Shown: positions 26,936-35,277 of the stretch, piece by piece
Numbering within the stretch: position 1 is the stretch's first letter
How the letters are laid out: every line of letters begins with the position of its first letter
Origin: Terrisporobacter petrolearius
GTDB lineage: Bacteria > Bacillota > Clostridia > Peptostreptococcales > Peptostreptococcaceae
Reading direction: 5' to 3'
Assembly: GCF_020748185.1 (NCBI RefSeq)
Contig: NZ_JAHZMO010000009.1
Location: 1-64,000, forward strand
DNA length: 64,000 nt
The notes under the pieces: generated by a model
What the model was told of the DNA's origin: nothing
The model's database searches: none
The model's input: only the letters and a program-made list of their open reading frames with translations
Made by a program: the position numbers and the translations under genes

Positions 26936-27736
26936 ATGAGTAAGAAAAAAGCTGGTATTTTAGCATTAATAGGATATTTAGGAACTATGGGCATTGGGAT
27001 TTTAATAGGAAATGTAGTATCTAATATATTGGGTGAAAATGTGCTAGGAACAATGAACATGAATGCAAGTAATATTATTTATAAGCTCATAATTCAAATA
27101 CCACCAACAGTATTTATTTTGTATTTTATAAAAAAATATTATCCTTGGGAAGATTTAAGCTTTCCATCAAAAGATTTAAAAAAATTTATATGGTTTGTTC
27201 CATATTTAATAGTTTTAGTATTTATGGTAGGAAAATTTATAACTGAATTAGGTGAACATGTATCAACTTATGATAGTTCAATTTACTTACTTATAATAAT
27301 TATTTTTGTAGGAACAGCCATGGCAGGTTTTTGCGAGGAAGTTATTTTTAGAGGTATAATATTAAATTCATTTAAAAGTGAAAAATCCTATATATTAGCT
27401 ATGATAATAAGTAGTTTAGGTTTTTCCATAGTACATATAACAACTATAGTAATGGGAAATTCTTTACTAGAGGCACTTGCTACAGTATTTTATTCATCTT
27501 TATTAGGTTTTGCCTTTGTTGGTCTTGCAATGAAGATGAAAAATATATGGCCTTTAATTATTTTCCATTCTATTTGGAATTTCATATTAATTGTATCCCA
27601 AAGTTTACAGTTGGAAATATCTATGGCAGCTGGGATATGCAATGTTATGAATATCCTTATGGCTATAATACTATGGACTATTATTATTGTTGATCAAAAA
27701 AGAAAATATAGAGAAAAAACTATACTGGCTAATTAG
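26936..27736 (+). CDS. CPBP family intramembrane metalloprotease
   Basis: A complete 266-residue member with about eight membrane spans. All CPBP motifs are visible: EEVIFRG (about residue 139), FSIVHIT with its histidine (about 165), and a late IIFHSIWN (H and N, about 205). The family includes Rce1-like proteases and bacteriocin self-immunity proteins; a substrate cannot be inferred here. AGGGAG precedes ATG. The stop codon is embedded in a strong terminator. Confidence 0.87.
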   Translation: MSKKKAGILALIGYLGTMGIGILIGNVVSNILGENVLGTMNMNASNIIYKLIIQIPPTVFILYFIKKYYPWEDLSFPSKDLKKFIWFVPYLIVLVFMVGKFITELGEHVSTYDSSIYLLIIIIFVGTAMAGFCEEVIFRGIILNSFKSEKSYILAMIISSLGFSIVHITTIVMGNSLLEALATVFYSSLLGFAFVGLAMKMKNIWPLIIFHSIWNFILIVSQSLQLEISMAAGICNVMNILMAIILWTIIIVDQKRKYREKTILAN

Positions 27737-27751
27737 CCAGTATAGTTTTTT
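27716..27751 (+). terminator. Strong intrinsic terminator
   Basis: A perfect 15-bp stem (27716-27730 with 27735-27749, loop AATT) overlaps the CPBP stop codon and runs into the repeat's T-rich end. Confidence 0.85.
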
Positions 27752-27940
27752 ACATGTTAGGTAATTATAGTTCCACTTACGCTGTTGATAATTTCTGAAA
27801 TTAAGTTATATCAACTCATTTAGAAAATGTAAAAAATGTGTTTTTGAGCAAGGTCGTTGCCTAAAGCGGTAGCGAAGGCATCTCGTTGGCGATATGAAGT
27901 GTTTCGCCGACACGTCGCTCAAGCGAAGTGAATTTTTTAT
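27746..27940. repeat. Interspersed repeat, full copy 2 (about 190 bp)
   Basis: The best-preserved copy. TTTTTTACAT (27745-27754) and ATGTAAAAAA (about 27826-27835) enclose the left module with inner GTTGATA/TATCAAC arms; the right module has the GAGCAAGG..TTGCCTAAAGCG..AGGCATCTCGTTGGCG hairpin and a CGAAGTGAATTTTTTAT end directly beside the pqqD-like stop codon. Confidence 0.85.
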
Positions 27941-27941
27941 T

Positions 27942-28286
27942 TTAATTGATTATTTCAACATATTTACAATCTGAATATATATGATTTATAAAAAGTAATA
28001 ATCTTTCATATAAAGGGTAAACCTTTTGGCCATATTTTAAATCTAAATTTTCGCCTATTTCTTCTACAGTATTTTTACCATTTAGCAAGATAAATACTGA
28101 GCTACAATATTCATCAAGTTCAATTTTTTTGTACATTGGTATTTTAAATTTAAGTTTTCTTAAAATATTTTGTACTTTATGGTCTTGCTTTTCAAACAAA
28201 GTAACTATTCCATTATCGTCTATAAAATAATCCACATTTTCACAAATTTTAAATTTTAAATTTAAAACTTCTTCATTAGTCTTCAT
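27942..28286 (-). CDS. PqqD-like (RRE-type) protein
   Basis: A 114-residue protein of the PqqD fold size and pattern: a short N-terminal strand region (FKICENVDYFIDDNGIVTLF), then a winged-helix part with SSVFILLNGKNTVEEIGENL. Such proteins are RiPP recognition elements or stand-alone relatives. No radical-SAM maturase or precursor is adjacent, so a peptide-modification role is not supported here. The start at 28286 has AAAGG upstream and overlaps the end of the OPT gene by 11 bp, so the two are coupled. Confidence 0.65.
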   Translation of the reverse strand: MKTNEEVLNLKFKICENVDYFIDDNGIVTLFEKQDHKVQNILRKLKFKIPMYKKIELDEYCSSVFILLNGKNTVEEIGENLDLKYGQKVYPLYERLLLFINHIYSDCKYVEIIN

Positions 28287-30201
28287 TATGTTTAACCTTT
28301 GCAAATGCAATCGGAATAGTTGTTGCTACAACGAGGATAACTAGTAGAAGCAATGCCATTGAATTTGATGCGGCAAATCCAGCAGGGACTCTAGGTGTAA
28401 TTATACCAGATACTTGTAGTATTATACCTATTAAGCCTATTATAGATCCACCAGCAACTAAGCCTGAAGATAAACTGATACCATTTGAAACCTTAGCTTC
28501 TCTTTCCAAATCATTTTTAGCAGTTTTTTCTACAAATAAACGAATTAGGGCTCCTACTAATATGATTGAAGTAGTAGAGATTGGTAAATAAAATCCTATA
28601 GCAACTGTCATTATTGGTAAATTTAACATAAATAGTACTAAAGCCATAACTACACCAGCAATAACCATAACCCAAGGTAAGTTACCAGACATTATACCTG
28701 ATGTTAATGTAGACATTAGGTTTGCTTGAGGTAGTGCAAAAGGAGCGTCAGCACCTGTAATTGCCAATTGGCTAGAAAGTACAACTATTGTTCCACAAAC
28801 TACAGCCACACCTACTATAGAAGCTAGTACGAAGCTATTTTGCATTTCTTTTTTACTACCACCAATTATATAAGTTACCTTTTGAGATTGATTATATCCA
28901 CCAGCAACAGATATGGCAGTAACCATAAAGCCTGCAAATAAAAGCAATGATTTGTTATCTTCAAGTCCTGTCCAACCAGATATGACGAATACAAGAGTTA
29001 ATATTACTAAAGATGCAATAGTCATTCCTGATACAGGAAGGTTTGATGTTCCTATAGTACCTGTTAAACGTCCAGAAACTATAACAAATAAAAATGATAA
29101 TATGAATGAAACTATAATAGCAACAGCTGCCATTGTAATACTTTGAGATATTAAATAAGCGGCAATTAAACCAACAACTATACCACCTATTAATATTAAC
29201 ATTTCAGAAGAACCACCTTTATCATCTTCATTATTACCCTTTTTAGCGTTTAAAGTTTCTCTTATAGAAACTACTATAGTTGGTATAAGTTTTATAGCAC
29301 CAATTATACCACCACAAAGCATCATACCAGCACCAATATATTTTACATAACTGCCTGATATAGCATTTACATCCATAGTATTTATGGCAACAGCAGGGTC
29401 ATTCCATATGAACATTCCCTCACGAGCCATATCTGAGAAGTAACCTATTAGTGGAGCTACTGCAAAGTTTGATAGTATAGAACCAGCAAACATAGTTAAT
29501 GAAACCTCTAATCCAACTATAAATCCTATACCTAGTAAAAGTGGGTTTACTTCTAAAGAAAATTTCCACTTATAAAATGGAGTACCTAAATAAGTCATAA
29601 CATTGTTGATTACATTTAAAAATGAACCAGTTAGAACGTTTATGATACCACTTATTCCAAATCCGATACCCATATATTTTATGGCATCTCCACCACCTTG
29701 TGAAGCTACTAATGTTTCAGAAATAGCCATAGATTCAGGATACATAAGCTTTCCATGTTCCTCTACTATTAAGTAATTGTAAACTAGAGAAGAGCATCCT
29801 ATACCAAATAAAGTTCCTGCCACACCTGTTGTCAAACCTTCCAAGAAAGTAAGGTCGCTTCCTATTAAAATAATTGCTGGCAATACAAAAATTAAACCAC
29901 TAGCTATAGATTCACCACCACTAGACATACCCTGTATAATATTTTTGCCAAGTATTCCTTTGTCTTTTGCAAAAACTCCTACAAACATGGAACCAATAAT
30001 TGCTCCTGGAATTCCTGCTGCTACTGTTAAACCTGATTTCATACCAGAATATGCAGTTGATGCTGCAAATACAGTAGAAAGTATTATCCCTATTATTAAT
30101 ACGGGAATATTTGCGCCTTTTTTGGATTTGTCAGTTATATAAGGTACATAATCCTTACCTGATATACCTCCATAGGCCTCTTTAGGTAATTTGTTACTCA
30201 T
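28276..30201 (-). CDS. OPT family oligopeptide transporter
   Basis: The 641-residue protein has about 15-16 hydrophobic segments and the OPT family hallmarks, including GSMFVGVFAKDKGILGKNIIQ near residue 70, YPESMAISETLVA near 154 and the late FYLPISTTSIILVGALIR. It imports small peptides or related substrates at the cytoplasmic membrane by secondary transport. It is followed in the operon by the PqqD-like gene. GGAAGATG precedes the start codon. Confidence 0.9.
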   Translation of the reverse strand: MSNKLPKEAYGGISGKDYVPYITDKSKKGANIPVLIIGIILSTVFAASTAYSGMKSGLTVAAGIPGAIIGSMFVGVFAKDKGILGKNIIQGMSSGGESIASGLIFVLPAIILIGSDLTFLEGLTTGVAGTLFGIGCSSLVYNYLIVEEHGKLMYPESMAISETLVASQGGGDAIKYMGIGFGISGIINVLTGSFLNVINNVMTYLGTPFYKWKFSLEVNPLLLGIGFIVGLEVSLTMFAGSILSNFAVAPLIGYFSDMAREGMFIWNDPAVAINTMDVNAISGSYVKYIGAGMMLCGGIIGAIKLIPTIVVSIRETLNAKKGNNEDDKGGSSEMLILIGGIVVGLIAAYLISQSITMAAVAIIVSFILSFLFVIVSGRLTGTIGTSNLPVSGMTIASLVILTLVFVISGWTGLEDNKSLLLFAGFMVTAISVAGGYNQSQKVTYIIGGSKKEMQNSFVLASIVGVAVVCGTIVVLSSQLAITGADAPFALPQANLMSTLTSGIMSGNLPWVMVIAGVVMALVLFMLNLPIMTVAIGFYLPISTTSIILVGALIRLFVEKTAKNDLEREAKVSNGISLSSGLVAGGSIIGLIGIILQVSGIITPRVPAGFAASNSMALLLLVILVVATTIPIAFAKVKHNED

Positions 30202-30383
30202 TATGTCATCTTCCTTTCTATTTTATTAATAAAATCATTTGTTCTTATATAGTGTTTAACATTTTCGTAAAAAAATTTATATTATTTTTGAAAAATTGGA
30301 AATAAATTTTAAAATAAAAAATATACGTCCAAAAAATTAATTTTTAAAAGAACAAAAAGAGGTTAACGATGTGATTTGTAGAA

Positions 30384-30437
30384 TATAATATGTGGAAGTT
30401 TATAGAAAAAGGGAGAATAAAAATGAGAAAGGAATAA
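30384..30437 (+). promoter_or_regulatory. Leader with promoter -10 and four-residue leader ORF
   Basis: TATAAT (30384-30389) is followed by a good ribosome site (GGGAG 30411-30415) and a tiny ORF, ATG AGA AAG GAA TAA (30423-30437), then a terminator hairpin before the ABC exporter. The arrangement is that of an attenuator leader. The rest of 30202-30571 holds no other gene I can support. Confidence 0.4.
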
Positions 30438-30473
30438 GCAAAAAAAGTTTAGTATGAACATATATTTTATAAG

Positions 30474-30501
30474 AATCATTCCTTTTGGAATGATTTTTTG
30501 A
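30474..30501 (+). terminator. Leader terminator / attenuator before the ABC exporter
   Basis: AATCATTCC (30474-30482) pairs with GGAATGATT (30487-30495), followed by TTTTT. It lies 70 bp before the ABC exporter start, in the same orientation. Confidence 0.7.
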
Positions 30502-30571
30502 TTGAATACTGTATGCAAAGTGTATAAATATATAGTAAACTTTATATTACTATCAAATTTAGGAGGAATAC

Positions 30572-32272
30572 ATGATAAAAGAATTTATAAAATATTATAA
30601 ACCATATAAGAAACTTTTCTTTATGGACTTATTAGCAGCATTATTATTTGCAATATGCAACTTAGTATATCCTATGATTACAAGGGATATAATGAATGAT
30701 GTTGTACCAAATAAGGATTTAAGTATGCTTGTGATTTTTGGGTTTACCTTATTATTTATATTTATAATAAAGGCATTCTTAAATCACTTTATGCAATATT
30801 GGGGCCATGTGGTAGGTGTTAGAATGCAAGCTGATATGAGAAGTGAAGTGTTTACTCATCTTCAAAAATTACCTAACTCATACTTTGACAATCATAAGAC
30901 TGGAGTAACCATGTCTAGAATAATAAACGATTTAATGGATATTTCTGAACTTGCTCACCATGGGCCAGAGGATTTATTTGTATCAATAGTTATGTTTATA
31001 GGTTCATTTATTATTTTATTAAATATAAACATACCCCTTACCATAATAATTTTTGCCATACTGCCTTTTGTAATAATATTTGCGGCAAAACAAAGAAAAA
31101 GAATGCAAAATGCTTTTATGGAAACTAGAGTAACTACAGGTGAAGTAAATGCTACACTAGAAAATTCTATTGCTGGAATGAAGGTAACAAAATCTTTTTG
31201 TAACGAAGAAGAAGAATTAAATAAATTTAATCATAGAAACAATATTTTTAAATCAGCTAGACAAACAGCTTATAGAGTTATGGCTGACTATTTTTCAGGA
31301 ATGAATTTATTTATGGATCTATTAGAATTAGTAGCACTAGTTGCTGGAGGATATTTTACTTATCTAGGTGAAATCAATTTAGGTGATTTTGCAGCTTATA
31401 TATTATATGTAAAAATGTTTATAGAGCCAATTAAAAAACTAATAAACTTTACAGAACAATATCAAAATGGTATGACTGGTTTTGAAAGGTTTATGGAAAT
31501 AATTGAAGAAGATGTGGAAAAAGAAGTAAAAAATCCTATGGAACTAAAAGATATTAAAGGAAATATTGAAATAAATAATGTTTCATTTACTTATGAAGAT
31601 AAAAAACAAGTATTAAAAAACTTAGATTTATCAATTGAAGCTGGTAAAACAGTAGCTTTAGTTGGACCGTCTGGAGGAGGGAAGACCACTCTTTGCAATC
31701 TTATACCTAGATTTTATGATTTTGAAGAAGGTGATATAAGAATAGATGGGAAAAGTATAAAAAATGTAAGTTTAAAATCATTAAGAAAAAATATTGGTGT
31801 TGTTCAACAAGATGTATTTTTATTTACAGGAACTATAAAAGAAAATATATTATGTGCAAAACCAGATGCTAGTGACGAAGATGTAATAGCTGCGGCTAAA
31901 AAAGCAAGAATACATGACTTTATTGAAAGTTTACCACAAGGTTATGATACTTATATAGGAGAGCGTGGAGTTAAGCTTTCAGGAGGACAAAAACAAAGAA
32001 TATCTATATGTAGAGTATTTCTGAAAAATCCTCCAATAATAATTCTTGATGAAGCTACATCGGCTCTTGATAATGTAACAGAAAGAGAAATTCAAAAATC
32101 TTTAGAAGAGTTAAGCAAAGACAGAACTAATTTAGTTGTAGCCCACAGACTATCTACAATAAAAAATGCTGATGAAATTGTAGTATTATCAGATAGTGGT
32201 ATAGTTGAAAGAGGAACTCACAGTGAGCTTATTAATAATGGTGGGGTTTATAGTAAATTACATGTAAGTTAA
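30572..32272 (+). CDS. ABC exporter, fused membrane and ATPase domains
   Basis: The 566-residue half-transporter has six membrane spans in the first ~320 residues and a C-terminal ATPase with Walker A GPSGGGKT (about residue 367), Q-loop VVQQD, signature LSGGQKQR and Walker B IIILDEATSALD. This is the MsbA/LmrA/YfiC class of homo- or heterodimeric exporters for lipids, drugs or peptides. No second half-transporter is adjacent, so a homodimer is likely. AGGAGG precedes ATG. A leader with an internal terminator may control it. Confidence 0.92.
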   Translation: MIKEFIKYYKPYKKLFFMDLLAALLFAICNLVYPMITRDIMNDVVPNKDLSMLVIFGFTLLFIFIIKAFLNHFMQYWGHVVGVRMQADMRSEVFTHLQKLPNSYFDNHKTGVTMSRIINDLMDISELAHHGPEDLFVSIVMFIGSFIILLNINIPLTIIIFAILPFVIIFAAKQRKRMQNAFMETRVTTGEVNATLENSIAGMKVTKSFCNEEEELNKFNHRNNIFKSARQTAYRVMADYFSGMNLFMDLLELVALVAGGYFTYLGEINLGDFAAYILYVKMFIEPIKKLINFTEQYQNGMTGFERFMEIIEEDVEKEVKNPMELKDIKGNIEINNVSFTYEDKKQVLKNLDLSIEAGKTVALVGPSGGGKTTLCNLIPRFYDFEEGDIRIDGKSIKNVSLKSLRKNIGVVQQDVFLFTGTIKENILCAKPDASDEDVIAAAKKARIHDFIESLPQGYDTYIGERGVKLSGGQKQRISICRVFLKNPPIIILDEATSALDNVTEREIQKSLEELSKDRTNLVVAHRLSTIKNADEIVVLSDSGIVERGTHSELINNGGVYSKLHVS

Positions 32273-32277
32273 CATAT

Positions 32278-32316
32278 AAAAAGTCTGAATCTAAAAATTT
32301 TAGTTCAGACTTTTTT
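32278..32316 (+). terminator. Intrinsic terminator
   Basis: AAAAAGTCTGAA pairs with TTCAGACTTTTTT, with an inner CTAAAA/TTTTAG stem. It ends the ABC exporter gene. Confidence 0.85.
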
Positions 32317-32344
32317 ATATTTAGTAATAAAAATAATATAATAA

Positions 32345-32359
32345 TGATAATTATTCTCA
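32345..32359. promoter_or_regulatory. Fur box before the flavodoxin gene
   Basis: TGATAATTATTCTCA matches the 7-1-7 Fur consensus TGATAAT-N-ATTATCA with one mismatch, about 60 bp before the flavodoxin start. Confidence 0.65.
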
Positions 32360-32419
32360 TTTACAAAATAATATAATGATGATATTATTATATTAAATAA
32401 ATCTCGAGGAGGAATAATT

Positions 32420-32845
32420 ATGAATAATAAAATAAATATAATATTTTGGAGTGGAACAGGAAATACAGAATCTATGGCACAAGCCATATATGAAGGCAGC
32501 AAAAAAGGTGGAAATTCAAAATTACTAACTGTTGATAAAGCCACACTAGATGATGTAGTAGAAGCAGACATATTATTTTTAGGTTGTCCGTCTATGGGAG
32601 TGGAGGAATTAGAAGAAAGTGAGATGGAGCCATTTATGGAAAGCATCTCAAATGATATAGATGGTAAAAAGATTATTCTATTTGGCTCTTATGGATGGGG
32701 TGATGGAGAGTGGATGCAAGATTGGGAGCAAAGAATTAAAAATTACGGAGGAACAATAGTTGAAGAAAGTATAATATGTAATGAATCTCCAGAAGAAGAT
32801 GTCTTAAAAGAATTAACATTATTAGGGCAAAAATATTCTAATTAA
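32420..32845 (+). CDS. Flavodoxin
   Basis: A 141-residue short-chain flavodoxin. The FMN phosphate loop WSGTGNTESMA is at residues about 9-19, and the isoalloxazine loops FLGCPSMGVEELEE and FGSYGWGDGEWM follow. It carries single electrons in place of ferredoxin. A Fur-type box lies in its promoter, which fits induction when iron is short. AGGAGGAAT precedes ATG. Monocistronic, with its own terminator. Confidence 0.93.
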   Translation: MNNKINIIFWSGTGNTESMAQAIYEGSKKGGNSKLLTVDKATLDDVVEADILFLGCPSMGVEELEESEMEPFMESISNDIDGKKIILFGSYGWGDGEWMQDWEQRIKNYGGTIVEESIICNESPEEDVLKELTLLGQKYSN

Positions 32846-32860
32846 ATTAATGATTTTGGT

Positions 32861-32897
32861 AAACCATATGCTAATAAATAAGCATATGGTTTTTGTT
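32861..32897 (+). terminator. Intrinsic terminator after flavodoxin
   Basis: A perfect 12-bp stem, AAACCATATGCT (32861-32872) with AGCATATGGTTT (32881-32892), then TTGTTT. Confidence 0.85.
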
Positions 32898-32963
32898 TAT
32901 TTACAACATTTACTATTTATAAAATTTTTCTATATTAATACCTGTTTTATAGAAAAAATTAAT

Positions 32964-32993
32964 TTGACCATATATTATTGGGAAAGATATAAT
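32964..32993 (+). promoter_or_regulatory. SigmaA promoter of the rhodanese operon
   Basis: TTGACC (32964-32969), 18-bp spacer and perfect TATAAT (32988-32993) lie 38 bp before the rhodanese start. Confidence 0.65.
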
Positions 32994-33030
32994 ACAAGTG
33001 CTACATATCAGAATAATGGAGGAAGAAAAC

Positions 33031-34416
33031 ATGCAAAAAAAATTATTAAGTCTAGTTTGTTGTGCTACTCTATCAGCAATGTTTGTTGTAGGTTGTGCAA
33101 GTAATGACAAAAGTAAAGCTAGTGAAGAAAATAAGACAAAAGTAGTAGCAACAGATGATGTGAAAAAATCATTAAAAGATGAAAAAACAATAATTGTAGA
33201 TGCAAGAGGAAATGATGTATATAGTGGTTGGGCTATTGAAGGTGCTTCTAGAGGTGGTCATATACCAGGAGCTACAGATTTTTCTGCAGATTGGTTAGAA
33301 TCTAAGGCAGACAATAAAGATGACTATTTATCAGACGCTATAGAAAATAAAAAGTTAAAGTCTTATGAAAATGTAATTGTATATGATACAAATGGAGAAG
33401 ATGCAAGTAAAGTTGCAAGTTATTTATCTTCTAATGGAATAAAAAATGTATCAACTTACGATGCCAATGAATGGGTTAAAGACAAATCTTTAGAACTAGA
33501 ATCATATGAAAATTATGATATGTATGTTCCAGCAGATATGGTAAAAGAAATAGTAGATGGAAAAACTCCAGAAAACTTTACTGATAGTAAGAATATAAAA
33601 ATTGTAGATGTTAGATGGGGAAATGATAAAGAATCAGGATACTTAGATGGCCATATACCATCTGCAGTTCATATAAATACAGATGACTTTGAGACTCCAA
33701 AAGTATATGTTAATAATATAGAAGAGTGGAGATTAAATGGAGATAAAGCTTTAGTAGACTTAGCTTTAAAAAGCGGAATAACTTCTAAGGATTGTGTAAT
33801 AATTACAAGTCCAGAACCACTTGCAGCTTGCAGATATGCTGTTATACTTAAATATTTAGGTGTAAAAGATGTTCGTGTAATGAGTGGTGGATTTGATGTA
33901 TGGAATGAAAAAGGATATGCATTAGAAAAAGAAGGTGTAAAAGCAAAAGCTGAAAAAGATTTTGGAGTAGATGCACCAGCAAATCCAGATATGATAGACA
34001 CAATAAAAGAAACAAAAGAATTCTTGAAAAAAGATGATTATACACTTGTAGATAACCGTACTTGGAATGAATATATAGGAAAAGAAAGTGGATATAGCTA
34101 CCATAAAATAAAAGGCCGTATAGAAGGTGCTGTATATGGATATGCAGGAAAAACTGATTCAAGTTCAATGGATTATTATAGAAATGCAGATAAAACAATG
34201 AGAAATGGATATGAAATACTATCTATGTGGAAGGATGATTGCAAAATAGATTTAAATAATCATTTAGCATTTATGTGTGGAAGTGGTTGGAGAGCTGCTG
34301 AAACTTACTGGGATGCTATGGTAATGGGACTTGATAATACATCTTTATATTCAGATGGATGGATTGCATGGAGTAATGAAGGAAATAAGTATGTAACAGG
34401 AGATCCTACAAAATAA
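33031..34416 (+). CDS. Three-domain rhodanese-like lipoprotein (sulfurtransferase)
   Basis: The 461-residue protein starts with a lipoprotein signal (MQKKLLSLVCC...FVVGC, lipobox VVGC at about residue 27). Three rhodanese-like domains follow: one at about 35-150 (VDARGNDVYSG), one at about 185-305 (VDVRWGNDK, MSGGFDVWNEKG) and one at about 330-455 (VDNRTWNEY). Only the third has a clear active-site loop with cysteine, FMCGSGWRAAET; in the first the loop reads YDTNGEDASK. It therefore likely acts as an envelope-anchored sulfurtransferase with two structural domains. The start is ATG 33031 after GGAGGAAG. Confidence 0.85.
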   Translation: MQKKLLSLVCCATLSAMFVVGCASNDKSKASEENKTKVVATDDVKKSLKDEKTIIVDARGNDVYSGWAIEGASRGGHIPGATDFSADWLESKADNKDDYLSDAIENKKLKSYENVIVYDTNGEDASKVASYLSSNGIKNVSTYDANEWVKDKSLELESYENYDMYVPADMVKEIVDGKTPENFTDSKNIKIVDVRWGNDKESGYLDGHIPSAVHINTDDFETPKVYVNNIEEWRLNGDKALVDLALKSGITSKDCVIITSPEPLAACRYAVILKYLGVKDVRVMSGGFDVWNEKGYALEKEGVKAKAEKDFGVDAPANPDMIDTIKETKEFLKKDDYTLVDNRTWNEYIGKESGYSYHKIKGRIEGAVYGYAGKTDSSSMDYYRNADKTMRNGYEILSMWKDDCKIDLNNHLAFMCGSGWRAAETYWDAMVMGLDNTSLYSDGWIAWSNEGNKYVTGDPTK

Positions 34417-34417
34417 T

Positions 34418-34837
34418 ATGAGTAAAACAGTAAAAAAAATATTTTATTGTATATTTACTTTTGTTCAAATAGCAATGATAGTTGGACTAAAAGTTGTTCA
34501 TGACTTGTCTAGTAAAAAAGCAGGAGTAAATCATCATTTAAGGTTTTATAAATCAAAATATAACAATGAAATTTTTACAACATCTAATGTTTTTACTTTT
34601 AAATTGATTATTGGAATAGTAATGATTTTATTACTTATAGCATTGGTTTATTATATCTTTAAAAAGAAAAAAACTCATATTTTATTTGACTTTATAATAA
34701 GTATTTTATGTTGCATTTTAACAATTTGGATGTTGACTAGTACAACACCTTTATCTTTATTAGTTTATCCATTTATGGTTTTAGTTACAGTATTAGTGCT
34801 AGTAATTGAAATAATAAAAATATTTATAATAATATAA
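34418..34837 (+). CDS. Four-TM membrane protein coupled to the rhodanese gene
   Basis: A 139-residue protein with four predicted hydrophobic segments and a polar loop (about 28-60) between the first two. It starts 1 bp after the rhodanese stop codon, without a strong ribosome site of its own, so translation is probably coupled. I do not recognise a family. Position suggests a partner of the lipoprotein sulfurtransferase at the membrane, but nothing in the sequence shows it. Confidence 0.65.
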   Translation: MSKTVKKIFYCIFTFVQIAMIVGLKVVHDLSSKKAGVNHHLRFYKSKYNNEIFTTSNVFTFKLIIGIVMILLLIALVYYIFKKKKTHILFDFIISILCCILTIWMLTSTTPLSLLVYPFMVLVTVLVLVIEIIKIFIII

Positions 34838-34840
34838 TTA

Positions 34841-34890
34841 AAAGCTATGGTAAAAAATGATTAACATTTTTCACCATAGCTTTCTTTATT
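34841..34890 (+). terminator. Intrinsic terminator
   Basis: A 19-bp stem with one asymmetry (AAAGCTATGGT..AAAATG with CATTTT..ACCATAGCTTT), then a T-rich tail. It ends the rhodanese operon. Confidence 0.85.
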
Positions 34891-34995
34891 AAGGCAATTA
34901 ATATGAAAATATGGTAAAATTTAAAATAGTCGGAAAGTTTAAAATGATTTTTTATATTAATAAAATAATTATGACAAAAAAATACATTTTTTAAG

Positions 34996-35024
34996 TTGAC
35001 TATGATAACGATTTTTGGTACATT
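34996..35024 (+). promoter_or_regulatory. Candidate promoter with long leader for the POT gene
   Basis: TTGACT (34996-35001), 17-bp spacer, TACATT (35019-35024). It would give a leader of about 250 nt. A second TTGACA is at 35079. Otherwise 34891-35277 holds nothing I can name; I see no gene or classic riboswitch there. Confidence 0.35.
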
Positions 35025-35277
35025 TTGTATGGGGAGTAAAATTAGTTTTTGCATTCCTAGAATATGTTTAAACCATATTTGACATCAAGGACTATCATTA
35101 GATTTATGTATGGATAAGCATTACATATTTAGAAATTTCCAAATGCACCAGTCAAAAAAAATGGAATCATGCAAATAATTAAATAAATAAGATACATTAT
35201 TTTAGGCACATGACTAATGGTGACGAAGCATTGAGAAATCTCTAATAAAAAAACATAAACTATATTGGAGGTAGTAC

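Noticed and set aside
27942-28286. RiPP biosynthesis locus because of the PqqD-like protein
   Set aside because: No maturase, precursor peptide or dedicated protease is adjacent; the gene is coupled to an OPT transporter instead.
32850-33104. Plus-strand 84-codon frame overlapping the flavodoxin terminator and rhodanese start
   Set aside because: It runs through a terminator, a promoter and the start of the rhodanese gene in another frame; no ribosome site.
33848-34198. Minus-strand leucine/histidine-rich frames opposite the rhodanese gene
   Set aside because: Low-complexity composition typical of antisense frames; the plus strand encodes clear rhodanese domains.
34845-35054. Minus-strand 69-codon frame after the rhodanese operon
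   Set aside because: It overlaps a terminator and has no family resemblance or ribosome site.
34891-35277. Riboswitch or T-box in the long gap before the POT gene
   Set aside because: I found no conserved T-box or known aptamer core, only candidate promoter elements.
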